DNA from: an uncultured Eubacteriales bacterium
Lineage (GTDB): Bacteria > Bacillota > Clostridia > Oscillospirales > Oscillospiraceae
NCBI GenBank assembly: GCA_900546485.1
Contig: URDK01000072.1
Location: forward strand, 1 to 14,998
Length of the DNA stretch: 14,998 nt
Direction: 5' to 3'
Part shown: positions 14,382 to 14,998 of the stretch, piece by piece
Position numbering within the stretch: the stretch's first letter is position 1
How the letters are laid out: each line of letters begins with the position of its first letter
Translations under genes and position numbers: made by a program
The notes under the pieces: model-generated
Seen by the model: the letters and a program-made list of their open reading frames with translations, nothing else
Databases searched by the model: none
Told to the model about the DNA's origin: nothing

Positions 14382-14399
14382 AGTTACGGGCTTGTAACT
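14382..14399. promoter_or_regulatory. Palindrome overlapping the mogA promoter, candidate operator
   Basis: AGTTAC (14382-14387) and GTAACT (14394-14399) are perfect inverted repeats six bases apart. The right arm covers almost the whole -35 hexamer, a position expected for a repressor site. No candidate regulator is encoded nearby. Confidence 0.4.
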
Positions 14400-14420
14400 C
14401 GTATGTAAATCTGTTATAAT
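14392..14420 (+). promoter_or_regulatory. Predicted promoter of mogA
   Basis: TTGTAA (14392-14397, 4 of 6) and a perfect TATAAT (14415-14420) are separated by 17 bp. The start would be near 14427, about 40 nt before the ATG. Confidence 0.75.
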
Positions 14421-14467
14421 CCATTTAGATATGCGCTCCGCGCGCGAGATAATGGAGGGGTAAAGAG

Positions 14468-14971
14468 ATGAACTACACGGCGGCTGTTATAACGGTCAGC
14501 GACAAGTGCAGCAGGGGAGAACGCGAAGACACCAGCGGACCGGCCATCAAGGCCATGCTTGAGGCCGACGGTTGGGAGGTAATATACCGCAACATCGTTC
14601 CGGACGAGTTTGAGCAGATAAAGGGCGAACTCGTGAATTGCTCCTATGAGCTGGACGTCTGCCTTGCGCTGACCACGGGCGGCACCGGTTTTTCTAGAAG
14701 GGACGTGACTCCGGAGGCTACCGAGGCGGTCATAAACCGCGTGGCGCCTGGCATAGCTGAGGCGATGCGTGCGGCCAGCGTGAAGATAACCCCGCGCGGC
14801 ATGCTCTCGCGCGGTATAGCCGGACTGCGCGGCGGCACGCTCATAGTCAACCTGCCCGGCAGCGAGAAGGCCGCCACCGAGAGCCTCGGTGCGGTTTTGC
14901 CCGCACTCAAGCACGGCGTAGATATGCTCCGCGGCCTCAAGAGCGAATGCGCCGGCCAGCACAAGGAATAA
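14468..14971 (+). CDS. mogA: MogA/MoaB-family molybdopterin adenylyltransferase-type protein
   Basis: A 167-residue protein of the MoCF-binding fold. It starts with AAVITVSDKCSRGEREDTSGP, typical of the family. The pterin-binding TTGGTGFSRRDVTPEAT (69-85) has Asp79 and Thr81-Pro82-Glu83, and NLPGS is at 128-132. MogA adenylates molybdopterin before molybdate insertion; close relatives are called MoaB, and sequence alone does not separate the two with certainty. GGAGGGG (14454-14460) precedes the ATG by 7 nt. No other cofactor gene is seen in the window, but the remaining 27 bp after the stop carry no terminator, so further moco genes could follow beyond the edge. Confidence 0.88.
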   Translation: MNYTAAVITVSDKCSRGEREDTSGPAIKAMLEADGWEVIYRNIVPDEFEQIKGELVNCSYELDVCLALTTGGTGFSRRDVTPEATEAVINRVAPGIAEAMRAASVKITPRGMLSRGIAGLRGGTLIVNLPGSEKAATESLGAVLPALKHGVDMLRGLKSECAGQHKE

Positions 14972-14998
14972 GCTGAAAAGCCGCAAGGCGAATAACGA

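Noticed and set aside
14972..14998. Possible start of a further gene at the right edge
   Set aside because: Only 27 bases remain; no start codon with a ribosome binding site can be supported.

Overview
The window is GC-rich bacterial DNA with short intergenic gaps, clear GGAGG-type ribosome binding sites, sigma-A-type promoters (several with a perfect TATAAT), T-rich intrinsic terminators and a T-box leader. A BceAB/YxdLM-type transporter with its cognate two-component system, a CNNM/HlyC-type protein, T-box-controlled valS and a GlnRS together suggest a high-GC Clostridia member of the Oscillospiraceae/Ruminococcaceae type. That assignment is inference; no marker gene for taxonomy is present.

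Region 1 (1-3056, minus strand) holds glyA followed 3 bp later by a response regulator and then an intramembrane-sensing histidine kinase, closed by a strong terminator at the left edge. Region 2 (3057-3532) is a 476-bp gap upstream of two divergent operons. It carries a glyA promoter, a nested palindrome that looks like the binding site of the regulator, a transporter promoter, and a 273-bp element with 26-bp terminal inverted repeats and two long interleaved internal repeats. Region 3 (3533-6784, plus) is the transporter operon: ATPase, ten-helix FtsX-like permease with a large extracellular domain, and a YxeA-family membrane-anchored protein. Regions 1 and 3 together form a Bce-type antimicrobial-peptide (cell-envelope stress) sensing and detoxification module, arranged most like Bacillus yxdJKLM-yxeA.

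Region 4 (6822-8346, minus) is a DUF21/CBS/CorC_HlyC membrane protein preceded by a roughly 195-nt leader. The leader starts at a perfect consensus promoter and contains an intrinsic terminator before the gene, so it is a candidate riboswitch-type regulator that I cannot assign to a class. Region 5 (8366-11338, minus) is valS with its T-box leader and terminator. Region 6 (11354-12484, minus) is a thioredoxin and a short thioredoxin-reductase-like flavoprotein that has lost the NADPH-binding motifs. Region 7 (12535-14351, plus) is glnS, whose promoter shares its -35 region with the divergent reductase promoter. Region 8 (14382-14971, plus) is a MogA/MoaB-family molybdenum cofactor gene with a palindrome over its promoter.

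No tRNA, rRNA, CRISPR array, transposase or phage gene was seen. The most unusual items are the palindromic element in the transporter leader, the unassigned leader of the CNNM gene, and the reductase lacking NADPH motifs.
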